64,000 bases of DNA, taken from contig JAJNNQ010000040.1 of assembly GCA_027886175.1 (NCBI GenBank), forward strand, positions 23,890,001 to 23,954,000, written 5' to 3'. Source of the stretch: Phylloscopus collybita (taxonomy: Eukaryota; Chordata; Aves; Passeriformes; Phylloscopidae). Shown in pieces: positions 37,801-52,800 of the stretch. Under the pieces are notes generated by a model. That model made no database searches. It was not told the DNA's origin and saw only the letters and a program-made list of their open reading frames with translations. The position numbers and the translations under genes are program-made. Position 1 is the first letter of the stretch, and each line of letters opens with the position of its first letter.

Positions 37801-40800
37801 CGTTCTTTTTAAGCAGAATGGTTCCAAGTAAGGAAAGTCAACTTTTTTGATTTGTCAATCAAATTAAAAAATAAAGCTGAGGACCAAACTTGCTAAGCTT
37901 CTATTTTTCTATCAGCTCCTTCATGCTTGCATTTCTGTTGTTCAGTTTTGACTGCTGGTATGCACCTGTATATTTAGAGAAGAGAATAAAACTTTTCCAA
38001 TGGGATATCTTTTTTATTGCCATCTTTTGTCATGCAGTTTAAGCAGTTAATATTGAGTTTATTTAAGCAGTTGTCATGACAAACTCAGATGAACAGTTCT
38101 TTGTCAACTCTGCTTTTCTCTTCAACTACTTTTAATTTCAGAGCACTTGGTAATACTTGGCTGGACAGCCAGGGATGTGGGGTGGGGTTGTGGCTTGGGG
38201 CTGTGATAACAGTGTGTAATTGAGAGTGATTCAACCTCTCCAGGTGGAGTTGGTGAATATTGGAGGAACTGACATCGTTGATGGAAATCACAAGCTGACA
38301 CTGGGGCTGCTGTGGAGCATTATCTTGCACTGGCAGGTGAGAGGCTGCTGTGGGATCTCTTCCTTTCCAGGAATCATGTACATTGTTCTGCTGCGATTTT
38401 CGCAAACCTTCCCAGGCTCTTGGTGGCAGAAAATACTGCTTCTATTTTGGGCTGGTAAATAAAGGCAGGCCAGTATTTGGTTTCTGCTCGAAGTCTATTG
38501 GCTGCCTCCCATGATCCGTGTTCTCGTATGTGCCCAGTTGTGCTCAGTCACTCAGTTTAGTTCCTGCTGGTGTGAATTGCAGAGAGGCTTTTCAGGCTGA
38601 AGCATTGTATTTCTTTTCCTTCCTCAAGGGCTTGAGGCAGGTAGTGTTTTACTGTTTAGGTAGCTGTGTTTGTCTCGCATCTTACAGCTGCTTTGTAAGT
38701 TTGTTAGTCTTGTAGACTGGACTGCTCTTGGTTTATCCAAGTATCTAGGAAGATCATTGAATTAACTTGGAGGGACTTTGGTAGATGTGTATAACTAGTA
38801 CCCAAACAACAAACTACTTTTGTTGGATGAGCAGATAGCCTCTTCTTGCAGAAAACCTATACAAGCTATATTTTTGGAGTTTGTTTACTGGTGGCAATGA
38901 GGAGTATTATTCCCTATGCTTAGAGCGGGCAGCACCAAGGAGAGTGGGAGGATCATAATGTAAGAGTAATGTGTTATTATTACAGAAAGCATCACTGGTT
39001 CTTGTAATCAGCAGAGGGCAAAAATGGCCTGAAGACTGCTATTCCCAAATTTCATGTGAGGAATTGGACTGTGATTCATAGCTTTTCATGGGGAAGCCCC
39101 TTCCATGATTTGTGAAGTAATTTGGTTTTGTTCAGGAGGAAAAGTGGGGCATGTTTGTAAGGTGTAGTTATTGCTGTCTTGCAGGTGAAGGATGTCATGA
39201 AGAACATCATGTCAGATTTGCAGCAGACCAACAGTGAGAAGATACTGCTGAGCTGGGTTCGGCAGTCCACCAGACCTTACAGTCAGGTCAACGTTTTGAA
39301 CTTCACCACGAGCTGGGCTGATGGACTCGCTTTTAATGCTGTGATTCACAGACATAAGTAAGTGGCAAACAGCTTACCTTTGACCTAGTGAAGTAAATGG
39401 CTTTTTTTTTGTCTTCATGCTTGAGCATTTGACAGCTTCTAGCCTATTTCAGTGATTAATTGTCCAGGTTTTTTGTTTGTTTGTCTTTTTTTGTGGTAAC
39501 AATAGCAGCAGTGGGACATTGCCAGAGCCTTGCAAAGGCTGGGGCCAGGGCAGGAGTGTAACACTGAGTTCCTGCACATGCACAAACACTTGCTAATTGG
39601 AGTGGATTTACATCCCACTTGTTATGCATTTTACAGTGAATATATTGAAGGGGTCTCGGGCAGGGGAAGGGGGAGCTCACAGTCTCCTTTACCAGTACTT
39701 TCTTCCTTCTACCTGCCCTCCTCTGCAAACAGAAACATTTCTTCCATTGGAGATTGCCATATAATTTCAGTAAGAAGATACAGAAGCTTCAAGGTGAAGG
39801 AATGAGACTGCTGCTTTTCTTGTGGTTTTTTTAAATATATCTTGCTTGAAAGAAAATGTATGCAGTTCTTTCAGAACTGTGGGGCAGAATAAGAAAAGGT
39901 AATAGAATACTTCAGGTGTCTGTAGAGTATCCTTTAGTTTGTTCATTATACTTTATAAAGAATAGCATTGAAGTTTCTTTGCATAGATCTTTTGTGTTCT
40001 TTCTGATTTTTGCAGAACTCTTCAGAGGTTTTAAATAAATCATCATTACAGATTCCATTAACATTGCATACCTTTTTTTACTTCCTTTTTAAAAATCTCT
40101 TCTTTGAGATGTGCTGGGCAATCTAATCCAGTGTCTCTTAAATGAAGTCAGCTCATTACTTTGCAAAGTCTGACTGTTCTTACCCATAAATAACCATTTT
40201 CATGTGGAAATGGCATAATAATTTCTAGAATTTAACCAGACCTTCTGGTCACCAGGTATTTGACACAGCAAATGCTTAACAAACATTGATGTTTACACCC
40301 AGCAGATGCAAAGTGTTTGCAGAACGTACATTCACTTTGAGCCTGCTCTAAAGTGCCCATTTGGCCTGTGGTAACTGCAGTAGGCTCTGTCACAGGCTCT
40401 TTGGCTTCAGGACAGGTCTGCCCTGGCATACCTCTGTGTGTTGTGGACCAGAGCTGGCATGTGTTCAGCCTGCATGGGGGTGTAAGGAGGACCAGCACCA
40501 CACTGAGGGCTTCTTCAAGTTTGGAAGGACTGCTAAGCAGGGACAGAGCAATACTACCAAACATCTCACTGGAATTTTATCACAAGTGTTACTAAGTCCC
40601 TCTCCTGAATGGTGTGAGCAGTTATGGTGATTTTCCTACCAGCACAACTGCCAGTAGTGGCTGCTGAGTGTGTGAAGCTTTGTGATGGAGAGTGTGCCAG
40701 CTTTAGGCACAAATGAAACTTAGGTGACCTGAGAGAAGCAGAAAAATTAGGTTTAGGCAGTTTGTTGTCTTTTTTGTTATGACTATGTGCTTAGGCTTTG

Positions 40801-43800
40801 CAGGATCTGAAGTCTGTGAGCTCTGCCCTTTTCAGAGCACTGTTAAGTAGTAAAAGCCCCAGCTGAAAGCTTTGACTGAATAACTGCTTTCCTGTGGCTT
40901 CCCAAAATCTGGGTCTGAGCCTTTTGTTCCCTACTCCTTGGAGCCTGACAGCTGCTGGCATGTCAGAATTCAGCTTTGTTGTCCCTGGGCACAAGTTCTT
41001 TAGTCAGAAAAGCACCATTTTCCCCATACTTTTAGGAAATCTTGAGCTGGGTTTCTCTTTTCAACTTTGAAGAACAGATTTTAAAAGCATTTGCAAAGAA
41101 CAAGGAGATTGGGGCAGGTTGCAGAAGCGATAGGACAGCAAAGCTATTTAACTTACTCAGACAGTAGTGCTTTCCTACTTGAGGGGCATTTTTCAGTACT
41201 GCTTTTTTATTTTAGTTTAACATGACACTTAAAAGAAGAGACTAGGCTCTTCATGGCTTCCATTAAGAGATTTAATACCTTTCTTTTCTGTTGATGTATC
41301 TATCAACAATTGTTAGTTGTACTACCTCTTGGTTACAATATCTAATAACTTCCTAACACCTGCAGCATGTAAGTAGCCTGTTACCTCATAATTTTATTAG
41401 CATTTTGCTGTACTGGTTTCTTTCATTTACTGATATTAACTTAGTTCCTCTTTGAATTGAATTCTGCTTTTTGGTTCAATTTTCTCACTCTTACATAAGT
41501 ACCTAGTTGTGATTTATTAAAACCTTCGTTTCCAAAGTCAGTGTCTATTATCCATGTCTATTCTTACATGAATCTGTGGTTATCCCTGTTGCTTTTGCAT
41601 GGATGAACAGTATTCCATGAGCTTCTCTGTATAACTTTGTTCTTGCTCACCCTGCTTTCTTCTGGCTTTTTGCTTCTTAGACTCTATTGGCTTAGGGACT
41701 TCCTATTTCATAAACATAATGACAGATGATAAAAGGTACTCTTAAGTCAATTTACAACTGAATCAAATATTAAAAGAGTTAAAGGCAAGCCCATCTCTTC
41801 CTCCGCAGGTTCTATAAAAGTACAGAATCAAAAGCACTGTTTTGATGAGAAGCCACTGTTGCAGGAGAATGGAAGGTGTTTTAATGGCTCTGCTGCACTT
41901 GGCTGGTCATGCCCAGAGGTGTAGGTCCTGCAAGGAATGGGCCCTGTTTGCTCTCTCTGCTTCCTGTTGTGTGCGCTGCTCTTTCCCCTTGAGACCCAGC
42001 AGTGTGTTTTGAGTGCACAGTGGGACTGGAGATTGGGTTAACACTGATCTTAGGTTAAAGCTGCTGACACTGTGAATTGATCAGCTCCTTGGCCTGATTT
42101 GCAGGTGCACTCAAGAGCACTTGTCATGGGTATTTTCTTGCAGGCTGTTTTTTGTTATTGGGGGAACAAGACCATGGGGTAGAGATGGCTGTTTCTTCTG
42201 GCTATGATGGCCTGGGGTGGTCACTGAACCACACCACAAGCTTGGAATGAGGTTTTCCAGGAACAGAGTGACTCTTGATTACGCAGCAGCACCTGATGTA
42301 GAAAATGTGTAGTAACAGTAATACTGTAAAAGAAACAGTTGAGAAAACTGGTTCTGGGATAAATTTTAAACAAAGCTGATGTGTTCTTCCTAGTGGTATT
42401 TGATCTCCTGTTGCAGTCAGTGACTTTATGTTTGGGACACAGCATGGAAGGCGGATGTTGCTGTGGGCATGCAGTCAATTAATTTGTGATTGTCAAATTC
42501 TCACTAGTAAGTGAGAATAATGCTTTTTTTTCATTTGTGTGTATGCACTTAGGTTGGTATTTGGTATATATGTATATGAATATATTATTTGGGTAGCTAT
42601 TATCGTATATATAACTTGACTTGTATAACTTGATGGTATGGAATTTTCTTATGGATAAAGTTTCCTTTTGTCCTTGTTTTGCTTTCACTTTTAGACCTGA
42701 GCTGTTCAGCTGGGATAAAGTTACAAAGATGCCCCCGGTTGAGAGACTGGAAAATGCTTTCAACATAGCAAAGAACCACTTGGGAATAGAGAAACTGTTG
42801 GATCCTGAAGGTGGGATATAGTTATTTTAGTTGACAAGAAGCTTCTTTTGAGTTTTATTAAAAGAAATTTCTTCTATTGATACTAAGTATGACTAACAAT
42901 TCTATCAGCTTTGTCCAGTGCTGTTTAATTTCAATTTAAACTAATACCATTTTTTAAGGGTAAAGATATGGATGTAGATGTGTAAACTTTGGCATTTTGA
43001 ATATTAAGGTTCAGGTTGGCTTTCCACCCAGAGACTCTATAAGGAGGGTGAAGTTGGTATGCTGGCTTTGTTTCCTTTTAGGAAGGAGTTGTGCTGCAAG
43101 GGTGTGTGCTTTTCAGGTGTGGTAGTGCATTTTGTAGAATGGGGTGGTTTAAGAGCTGATAATTTATTGTTTTTTACATACACTCTAAGTAGCAGTAGCT
43201 GCCTAGGAATGCTTACCAGGAAACCTTTACCTTTTTAAAATAGTGACCTGTTGCTCTGCTTTGAAGTAAGCCTTCAGAGATTCATTCCGTAAGATGAGCC
43301 CTCAAACTTCAAGCACCATCTTCTTATGAATAAAAGTATTAACTGAATGGGTACTGTTCATAACCCAAGAGAAGTGAACCTGACTCAGTGGAAAATGAAC
43401 CTGCCTTCCAGTGTGGAAAAATGAGAAAATTACCTAACAGTGAGAAGGGAGATAGAGCCTAAGTGGAAATGTTTGTTTATGTACAAACATTTAGTTTATG
43501 AACTATATTTCTGCTTGGGAGATGCTTCAGAATGATTTTCTCCAAACAGATTTTATTCCTTAGTAACTTCAAGTCTGGGTTCTTACTTCAAAAAGATCAA
43601 GACTTTTAATGTGAATTCACGTCCAAAAGTAGAAAATCTATTTTTTAGGGTTTTTTTTCCTCCTTCATGCTACTTTTAGTGTATGTCAAACCTGGTCTCT
43701 AAGTTAAAAGCTTATGAAAGGCTGTTTAACAGGGGATTATGTGAATTGTTACCTGTGTTCTATGTAATGATTTAAAAAAATGTCTCCATTTATTTTTCCC

Positions 43801-46800
43801 CGTGTTTTATCTTTTTGATGCAGATGTTGCTGTACAGCTCCCAGACAAAAAGTCCATTATTATGTATTTAACTTCTTTGTTTGAGGTCCTTCCTAAGCAA
43901 GTTACAATGGAAGACATTCGGGAGGTGGAAACCCTTCCAAGAAGATACAAACAAGAATGTGAGGATGGAGAATTCAGTGTACAGCAGGTGTGTTTGTTAT
44001 CAAAGCCAGCCTTTCTTTTCTTGATTAGTATTTTTAGCTGATCTTCATGTTTGTCAGTTATCTCTGTGTCCTGGGCAACACAACTGGAAAATACGAAAAA
44101 TCATAGCAACTTCTTTGTCATTACCTTCAGTCTTTCTGTCGTCTTCTTTCTTTTCTGAAACATGTACAAAATCTTGTGTATTGAGATATAAAGTTCCATT
44201 TGTGTTATGCTGCCTTTTTTTTTTTTTTTCACTGTTTCATACATCTTGATCAGCTGAGGAGGGTGGTCCAGAATCTTTAATGTTAACTGAATTTGCCATG
44301 GAACTTGTAGTGGTTAGTGGTACTGATGAGATTTTGGTTGGTTTTGAGATTCACTGTTGACAGAGCAAGATTAAAATTGCATTTTCTATTCAGGTTCTTT
44401 ACTAATGAACTTGCATTTTTATATAGTGACTTTTGCCTTTCTTTTTAAAACGTATCCAACAACTTTTTTTTAACGTTTTTTGAAAGATTGAAAGATATCT
44501 TAGTTGTTCTGTTTTTAATACCATTTGGGAGGGCATCTTCTGTGTCTTTCTAAGACATCTCTTTCCTCTTGGCTGCCTAGACTGTAGCACTTGAAGAAGA
44601 CCAGGACAGTTCTAGAGCAGAGACTCCCAGCACAGTGACAGAGGTGGATATGGACTTGGATAGCTACCAGGTTGCTCTGGAAGAAGTTCTTACATGGTTG
44701 CTGTCAGCTGAGGATACATTTCGGGAACAGGAGGAAATATCTGGTGATGTTGAGGAAGTCAAAGAGCAGTTTTCCACCCATGAAGTAAGCTTCTCTTATA
44801 AATTCTTTTGTTGTGGTTTGGCTTCTTTTGTGTGTGTGTGTGCAAATAAGCTGCAGAACTTCCATCTCCCAGTCTTTATTCAAGGCAAAATTCTTATTTT
44901 TAGAAGAACCTAGAGTGAAGCATGCTTTGAAACTTAAATGTTTTTTTTTTAAATCAGCCTTTGGTGGCTGGTTTATTGGTGTGCATAATACAAAGGCAGT
45001 CTAGTCCAGACTGAGTTGTACTTTCCTGCTGCCAAATACTAAGAAGCCCGGTCAGCCTTATGCCACTTGTTAAATAAGGGTAATGCTGAAATTGATAATC
45101 GTGTCAATTTATTCAGTGGTCTTCAGATGGTTGGGATAGTTTGTTTCAGAAACATGTGTTGATGCTTCTAAATTACTTTTTCCTAAATTTTGATTAGATT
45201 TAGAACAAGTTTGACTTTGTTCTAAATCTGAACAAATGTTGTAGTGTTGCTAGAAGTTTGTCATGTTAGATGTTTTACTTTTCTCCCATGTCAGCTTACT
45301 GTATAAAATAGAATATAGAGTTTGAATGCTGATCAATAGGAGGGATTTTTTCCTTGTGCTACAGTTTTAAAGCCATGAAACAAAGGAAGAGGTGTTCTGG
45401 ATTTACAGTAAATATATGTTGCTAACTCATATGGTTCTGATTGCTTTCCTGCAATACATTTCAGATGTTGTCTTATGTTCTGTTGGCTGTAGGTAAATTC
45501 CTGATTCATATTCTTGGTATGTTTGTTTGAAGGTTCTCTTCTCCCAAGCAGATCTTTCATGGAGATGGTCAGCTTTTTTTTCCCCTCTGATTTGCTGGAT
45601 CCAGAATTTTTAAGCCCATGGAAAATCTTGTGTCAAAGAAAGGAACAGGTCTGCCATCCTCATGGATTTGATGATGCCAGCTCCTTCTACAGCACTGTTT
45701 CAAACATGAACATTTATTAGGATAAAAAAGTCATAAACTCTGATAGGACCTCACAGCATGTGTCTGCTTGTACCATTTCCAGGGTTTTATGATGGAATTA
45801 ACTGCACACCAGAGCAGTGTGGGCAATGTTCTGCAGGCTGGAAACCAACTGGTGGCCCAGGGAAATCTGTCACCTGAAGAAGAGTTTGAGATCCAGGAGC
45901 AAATGCTGCTGCTGAATTCCCGCTGGGAGGAGCTCAGGGTGGAGAGCATGGACAGGCAGTCCCGGTGAGTTCCTGGCACACAACCTCTTCTAGAGGTTCA
46001 GGACTGACCTCTTGGTGCTTCTGTGTCTTGGAGAATTTGGTTTGCATCCATTTGTAAGACTTTTTTTTAGAATTAACATTTTAGTTTGTGACACAAAATC
46101 CACCTTCATACTTTCTAAGGTGAAACAGAAGAAATGAGTATAATGAACTGGGTTTTGTTTTTGTTTTTGTTTTTTTGGTCATTATGTAAAGTATTTTGTG
46201 AATTGTTGTGCAGATGTGCCAGACTAAATATATGGTATTTAAATGCAGTGATTGCATGAACTATGGAAACAATATTAGAAACACATTTAAGTTTCTCAAT
46301 AAAGCATACAGTGGATGTGGATATCTATGGGTATTAACATAACTAAAAAGCTTTCAGAAGAAGTTTTTCCTACATATGGCTTACCAAGGCAAGAGCTGCA
46401 CATCAAGGGAGAAACTATGACTTTGTTGTGATTTTCAGCAGTGGCTTTATTAGCAGCAAACCTCCACTGGAAGAAACAATCCCTGATATAAATTGCATAC
46501 TTTATGAACATTTTTTATTGAGAAAGAAGCAAGGATACTTACCTGTGTTCTCTAACACAGCTTAATGGTGAAAATTTTATTTGATGATAGGTAACAGTTT
46601 TATGTATGGCCTTGCTTCTTTCCTGTATGAACTAGAATTTAGGTCCTTTCCGTAGGAAAACTGTGTCTGAAGTAACTCTGTGCTTCCCCCTGCAGCCTGC
46701 ATGACGTGCTGATGGAGCTCCAGAAGCAGCAGTTGCAGCAGCTGTCTGACTGGCTGACAGTCACAGAAGAGCGCATTCAGAAGATGGAATCTCAGCTCCT

Positions 46801-49800
46801 AGCAGAAGATTTGGAGTCACTTCAAAAACAGCTGGAAGAACATAAGGTAAACCTTTTTTTTGCCTGCTATGTAATATGTATAGGAGAAATATTTGGAAAA
46901 TATATTGGAATCCACATTGGTGGATTCCTTGACTGAGAAACTTGATCATGCCAGAATTTATCTATGGCCGCATTTGGTGTTTGGAAGAGCATGATGATGA
47001 TGTAGAAAGAATTAGAAGCCTTAAGTTAACATTTGAGCACTACTGACTAGCAGGAGCTATTTGCTTCATGCAGGAAATGAAACCTTTAGGGAAAATTGTT
47101 GCCCTTACTTTGTGCAGAGAATAAGGCCTCCCCTGGTAAACTGTTGTTGTGAGGAACAGTATGGAAGCTACTGTGAACCGACTTGCCCTTAATGACTGGC
47201 AGGCATTGCTAAAGACTGCTTAAGACTTGTACATTAAAATAATGTGGGACTTAAAACAACCAGGGCCTTCCAAGTCCCTGATTCCAGTCCCTAACTTTAC
47301 AGGGATCACATCCCAAGGGAATGCTTAGACGCGGCTTTCTCATGTGTGCAATATTTTGGAAGTGTTTTCTCTCAACTGAGTTTTTGGGTGCAAATCCAGC
47401 CTTTCTATCCTGCAATGTTTTTGTGAAGGAGAACGATGTCCTTCTGATGTTTCTCATGGTGCAGCTTTAGTTTTCATGCTCAGTGCTGAGGTTTGACCTT
47501 CTCCCCAGCATGGGACATACCTCACAGAACAAGAACACTGGAGTATTTTTAGTCTGTGTAGTTTCCTGTCCCACATTTGCATTCTTTCCTTTGTTTTCAA
47601 AGTCTGGGGAGTTTGAGGCATGTGTTTCATAGAGTAGCTTAGGATATACTGGGATAAAAAGTGACATTTACAGTACCATAAAGGTGTGTTGATCTTACAG
47701 AGATGTTTTGTAGTAGGCTTTAACCACTGAATCTGTTCTTTTAGAAGTTGTATGAATATTTAAATCTACAGATTGTTTTAGACTAATCAGAACTGCACAT
47801 TTTCTGCACTTTTCAACTATTTTATTAGTAGCACGATGATCAGTTATAGCACTGTTGATACTTTTGAAATTATATTGTCAAGTCTTGCAAAATGAGTGTT
47901 CTTAATGATTTCTGCTTGGCATGCTCTGTGTTGCTTGCTTATTAACAATAGCAGCCCTGTGTAGAAACACTTAAGCTCTTCCATGTATAACATCAGACAT
48001 ATGGAAAGTCAGTGCAGTTGTCACGTGATTCTGCTATTCAAGTATGGGGCATCCAACTTAATTAAAGCACTCCATCTTTTACAGCATTTTAACAGAATGG
48101 TTTTGGGTTCATTTCTAACAGCCTTTTGCTTAATGTTTTTAAACTGTGCAGTGATTCCCAGTGGTAAAATCTGTGCTTAGATGTTGAATCTGAAATACCA
48201 AATTTCCTTTGCCACAGCAGCTGTGATAGTTACTGTGGCCAAAATAGCAGTTAAGCAAATGCCTTCGAAGTTGGTAACCTCTGATTTGTTCTTGTAGAGC
48301 CTGCAGAGTGACCTAGAGGCAGAACAGGTGAAAGTCAACTCCCTAACACACATGGTGGTCATCGTTGATGAAAGCAGTGGGGAAAGTGCAACAGCTATCC
48401 TAGAGGAACAGTTGCAGGTAAAATCTTAGAGCCCTCTTTTTTAAACTGTAGTATTAGGCACTTGAAACATTTGCATGTAATTGTTAATCAACTTCTTGTG
48501 TTTAAGGACAATTTATCTTAGAAAGTAATTTAAAATAACATTTTCTTTAGGAGCAATAATAACTTAAAGAATTACTGCATTACTTCAAGTTAAAACCTGC
48601 AAAATTGCTTTGGTGACTTTCAGGCTGTTTGTGTTTCCAATGACTTATATGATTTGGTAGTGTATCCTTTCATCAGTTTCATTAAATGGGAAGGTGCCTA
48701 GTACAACTCTGATTTCCTGTAAGTTATTTTCCTTAGAAAGTTAAAATCTGATAGGAGAAATACTTGATGACATGAACACAATTAATCTAGGGAATATCAT
48801 GTGAAGTGTTTTCCTGTGACTTAGGACTGTAACCTGAAGTACAGTGAGTACATGAGACAGAATTTTTTCAAACAGAATTTGTGCTTCTTTGTTTATTCCT
48901 TTTTCAATCAATCAAATAGCTCAAAGACTTGAGCAAAACCAGAGTTTAGGCCATTTGTGTTTTTGAAAGTGTTAGTCTCCAGCTCTGTGCAATACAGCAG
49001 TATCAATAATGAACAGGGAAGCGGATATAATGTAGAAAGAATTTAATGTGAAGTAGAAATTGCATTTTTGAATATCTGATTTTGGAGTTTTTGTGAGGTT
49101 CTTGATTGTTCCTGAGTGTTCTGTGCTTCTGTAGAGGCTCGGTGAGCGATGGACAGCAGTTTGTCGTTGGACTGAGGATCGGCGGGTCAAGCTGCAAGAA
49201 ATCCAACTTTTATGGCAGGAGCTGCTGGAGGAACAGGTGAGTAGCTGTCCAGTTTCTCAGAGTGGCCGGTCAATTTGTGGAGGGGGAAAAACCAAACTGA
49301 AAAAGCCCAAACAGTCAAAGCCCTGACTAGGATTGATCAACTCATGGAAAAGAAACCTAGAAAGCCTAGAAGTTGTTATTGTTTGGGTTCCCAGTGTTTT
49401 TTGAGGACAGGAGTGGCTCTGAAGTGCAAGAGAATTTTATAGCTCTGTATAAATTAATTTCCAAGGTATCTTGTAAAATGGTCAAAAAGTGGGAATATCT
49501 CTGATACTTAGAAAATTCATTGTCATTTTCCTATCTGGTAGTTTTGTAATCACGGAAATCTTCCTAATTAACATATATGTGCTTCCAGCATGAACACATA
49601 CACACAATTGTGCAATTCTGAAGTGTTTTTTGCTTTGCTATCACGTATTTTACGTATAATATACTGCTCAAACACAAGTAACTGATGGCATAAAAAATAT
49701 GGTAACACAACTACATGTGCTGTTTGTATGCCGAGAACTAGAACTTGTTTCATTTCTCAGCTTAAAATATTTTGGTTTTTTCTTTGAAGGTTTTACTGAA

Positions 49801-52800
49801 TTTTTTTCTTAAATGATAATATTTATCACTGTAAGCTGTAGTTTAAACAAGGCAGTACTCAGAGATTGTTTAGACATTTGAAAGAAGTAGAACAGTGTTG
49901 GTATAGCTACTGGTATCAGCTGCAGCCTAGTTTCTTTGACAAGGATGTTTTGTCTGCATTCTTTAGGGCTGCATGTGTGTTTCTCTCTTACCCCTTCCAT
50001 ATCTGTAGTTTATTGATACACTGAATTTGTAGCTCATGTGATCTTGTTGTTAATATGGACCCAAGGTTAAGATTGTGGTTTATTCCATGCCAAGTATCTG
50101 TTTATATATGTTTCTTTAAAGTAATGCTTTGTCACCTGTGTATTCAGAAAATTGTGTGCTAATGTTTTCTGGCAACTCTTGGGCGTGGTAGCTTGGATTT
50201 GAGAAATAAGGATTCCCCCCAAAATCCTTGCTGTGTATGGTCAAGGTATGGACTTGAAGTGCTCTTAGCTTTGATGACTGTGTCATCATGTCAACATGCT
50301 TCTGTTCTCTTCTACCCTTACATTTGTTTGGGGACCACTCATTGACTATAGCAATATTTCTAAAAGTGCCATATTCTGTTGACGTTGAACATTTGAACTT
50401 AGCTTTTTTAAAATTTGTATGTAGCTATGTTGCTCTGTAAAAGTGAAGCAATCAGTGTGCTTAATGTAAAATGTCAGATAGGAAATGAGGAGGAAATAGA
50501 AGTTTGTTTTAGGTGGTTTAGATGAGCCTTTTTGTACTCATTGTTTACCTGAACAATGCCTTTATTACTAACAGGTTTGAACTACAAATCCACGAGAATG
50601 ATCAAGTGACTTACAAAAATTACAGTCTGAAACTATGTAAAAATTGAATACAAGCACTTAGATAACACAAAAGTAACTAAAACACTTTCTAACAAATGTT
50701 TTTTATTTTGCCCAACCACACGGAGAGATGAGCAACAATGACGCATCAGCCTTTTTGTGGCTGCCTAGAAAGCTTTTGTACACCACATTTTCAAGTCAAC
50801 ACAATCCTTACCAGTCAGGAAACAAATTCCTCGATCAGTGCCAGAGACTTCTTAGCACTGTGGTAATTATGTTTCAGTTTTGTAGGGAGAGTTATCTTTG
50901 ACTGCTGATTTAGCAGAAATTAACTGAATGCATGAAGGGTTTTTGAGCTCCTCTTAAGCATAAAATATGTTGGCTGGAATGCCAGCATGATTTTTCCAGA
51001 GAATGTGTGGTGTTATAATTTTTTTTTCTCACAGCCTTATTTTATTATTATCATATTTTCTGTCTGTAGGTTTTGCTTTTTGGTTTACATTGGGAATGTA
51101 AACTGCCGTAGCCCTGTGGCCCAAAGTTGCTGTAGTAAGTTCTGGGACAATGCCAAAAATATACAGCTAGGATGGGGAACCTATGGCTGCTGTAAAATGT
51201 GTTGTTCAAAGAACAAAAAGGTCTGTCTTGCTGTGTGATTTATTTTTTAACAGAGAGGAGCAGCAGTGTACCAGTGGCTGGGTGACTGAGATTGATAGAG
51301 ACATGGGCATTCTAGTCCATGGAGATTGCTGTCTAGCAGCAGCATTATGTGGGAAAATAATACGGAATACATAAAATCTTTCTTGGTACTTGATGCTAGT
51401 TATTGCTGGTGTTACTACAGGAGTGCTGTGAAGGGAAGTGAGACCCAGGACAGGTTTCCTAGAAAAAATAATGGAAAAAATTAAAGGTCCCTGAGTTAGA
51501 GCTATTCAGAGCAGACCACTCAGCTTGCAGTAGTTTATGAGATAGGATTTGCTGAAGTTATTTTGCAATTGAAAGTAGGTGCCACAAACAGGGAGGTGAC
51601 TAATTAGTCACCTAGTCAGACTAATTATCCAAATCTTTGATCAAATGCCTGGACTAAAAGAAATACGAATTACCAGTGGTGTCACTTCTGTGAGAAAATA
51701 TTTGTAACAGCTGTGTTTGAGTCTCAGAGGAAGAAGGGTGGAAAACAAAAGAACACATACATGCCATTTTGATATATTCTAATATGATTTATAAATCCTG
51801 TGTTAGCTTTATGATGGATATCTGTTTGTTATATAAATAACTTCAGGGGAGGTGTGGTCTGATACATTGAGAAATGGTTTTGTTGAAATTGTTTCACTGG
51901 AAGTACTGCTTCCCTAATCTGAGATTTTTGTCCTCTTACGTGTACTATTTTTGTTAAAGTCAAGTGAAATTCCAGGACATAAAGACTGCGGAACTGTGCT
52001 TTGAATGCAAAGGGTTTTAAGAAGCAATTGCCAATAGCTGTTTGACAGTCTTGGTATTTTCTTGTAATATTTTTCTTATGCTCTGCAGTGCTTATTGAAA
52101 GCTTGGTTAACTGAGAAAGAAGAGGCTTTGAGTAAGGTCCAGACAAGCAACTTTAAAGATCAAACAGACCTGAGTGTGAATGTTCGAAAACTAGCAGTGA
52201 GTATTGATATCCTGCTCTATCCCATCAAATCTCGTAGACTGGCAAATTAGTTTGACCCTAGTAGGAACTGTGAATGCATGATGCATTAGAAGCCAGGCCA
52301 ATGTTCTCTCCTTGCCAGATTCTTGCACTTGAATTTAAAAAATAAATACTACTTACTCCATGGCCATTCCATGTGTGTGTGCCAAACTCTGAAACAGCTA
52401 TCCCTGTTTTGAGAGGGTTTGGATGTTATTGCAGTCACCTGTGCTTTCCAAAGTGTAAGTTTGTGCTGTGGGTTCTTCTTTATTTCATTGGAGCAGCTTG
52501 TATCTGAACTAATCATTTGTAAGTGTTACCGAAGAGATACTGCTGGCTCCTCAAGGAGATGTTTCAAGGATGTGCTCTTTAAAAATAGTCTGTTAGTGCT
52601 TTTTTTACACAAAACTGTTCATCTGGCTCAGGTTACCACCCTGTTACCACCCTTTCAACCCCCTTTGCCTCTTAGCCACGGAATTAAAGCTTAGGGGAAG
52701 TAGGATACTTGATGTCATACTTTAATCTTTTCTTTTAACTACAGATTTTAAAAGAGGACATGGGTATGAAACGACAAACACTAGACCAGCTGAATGAACT

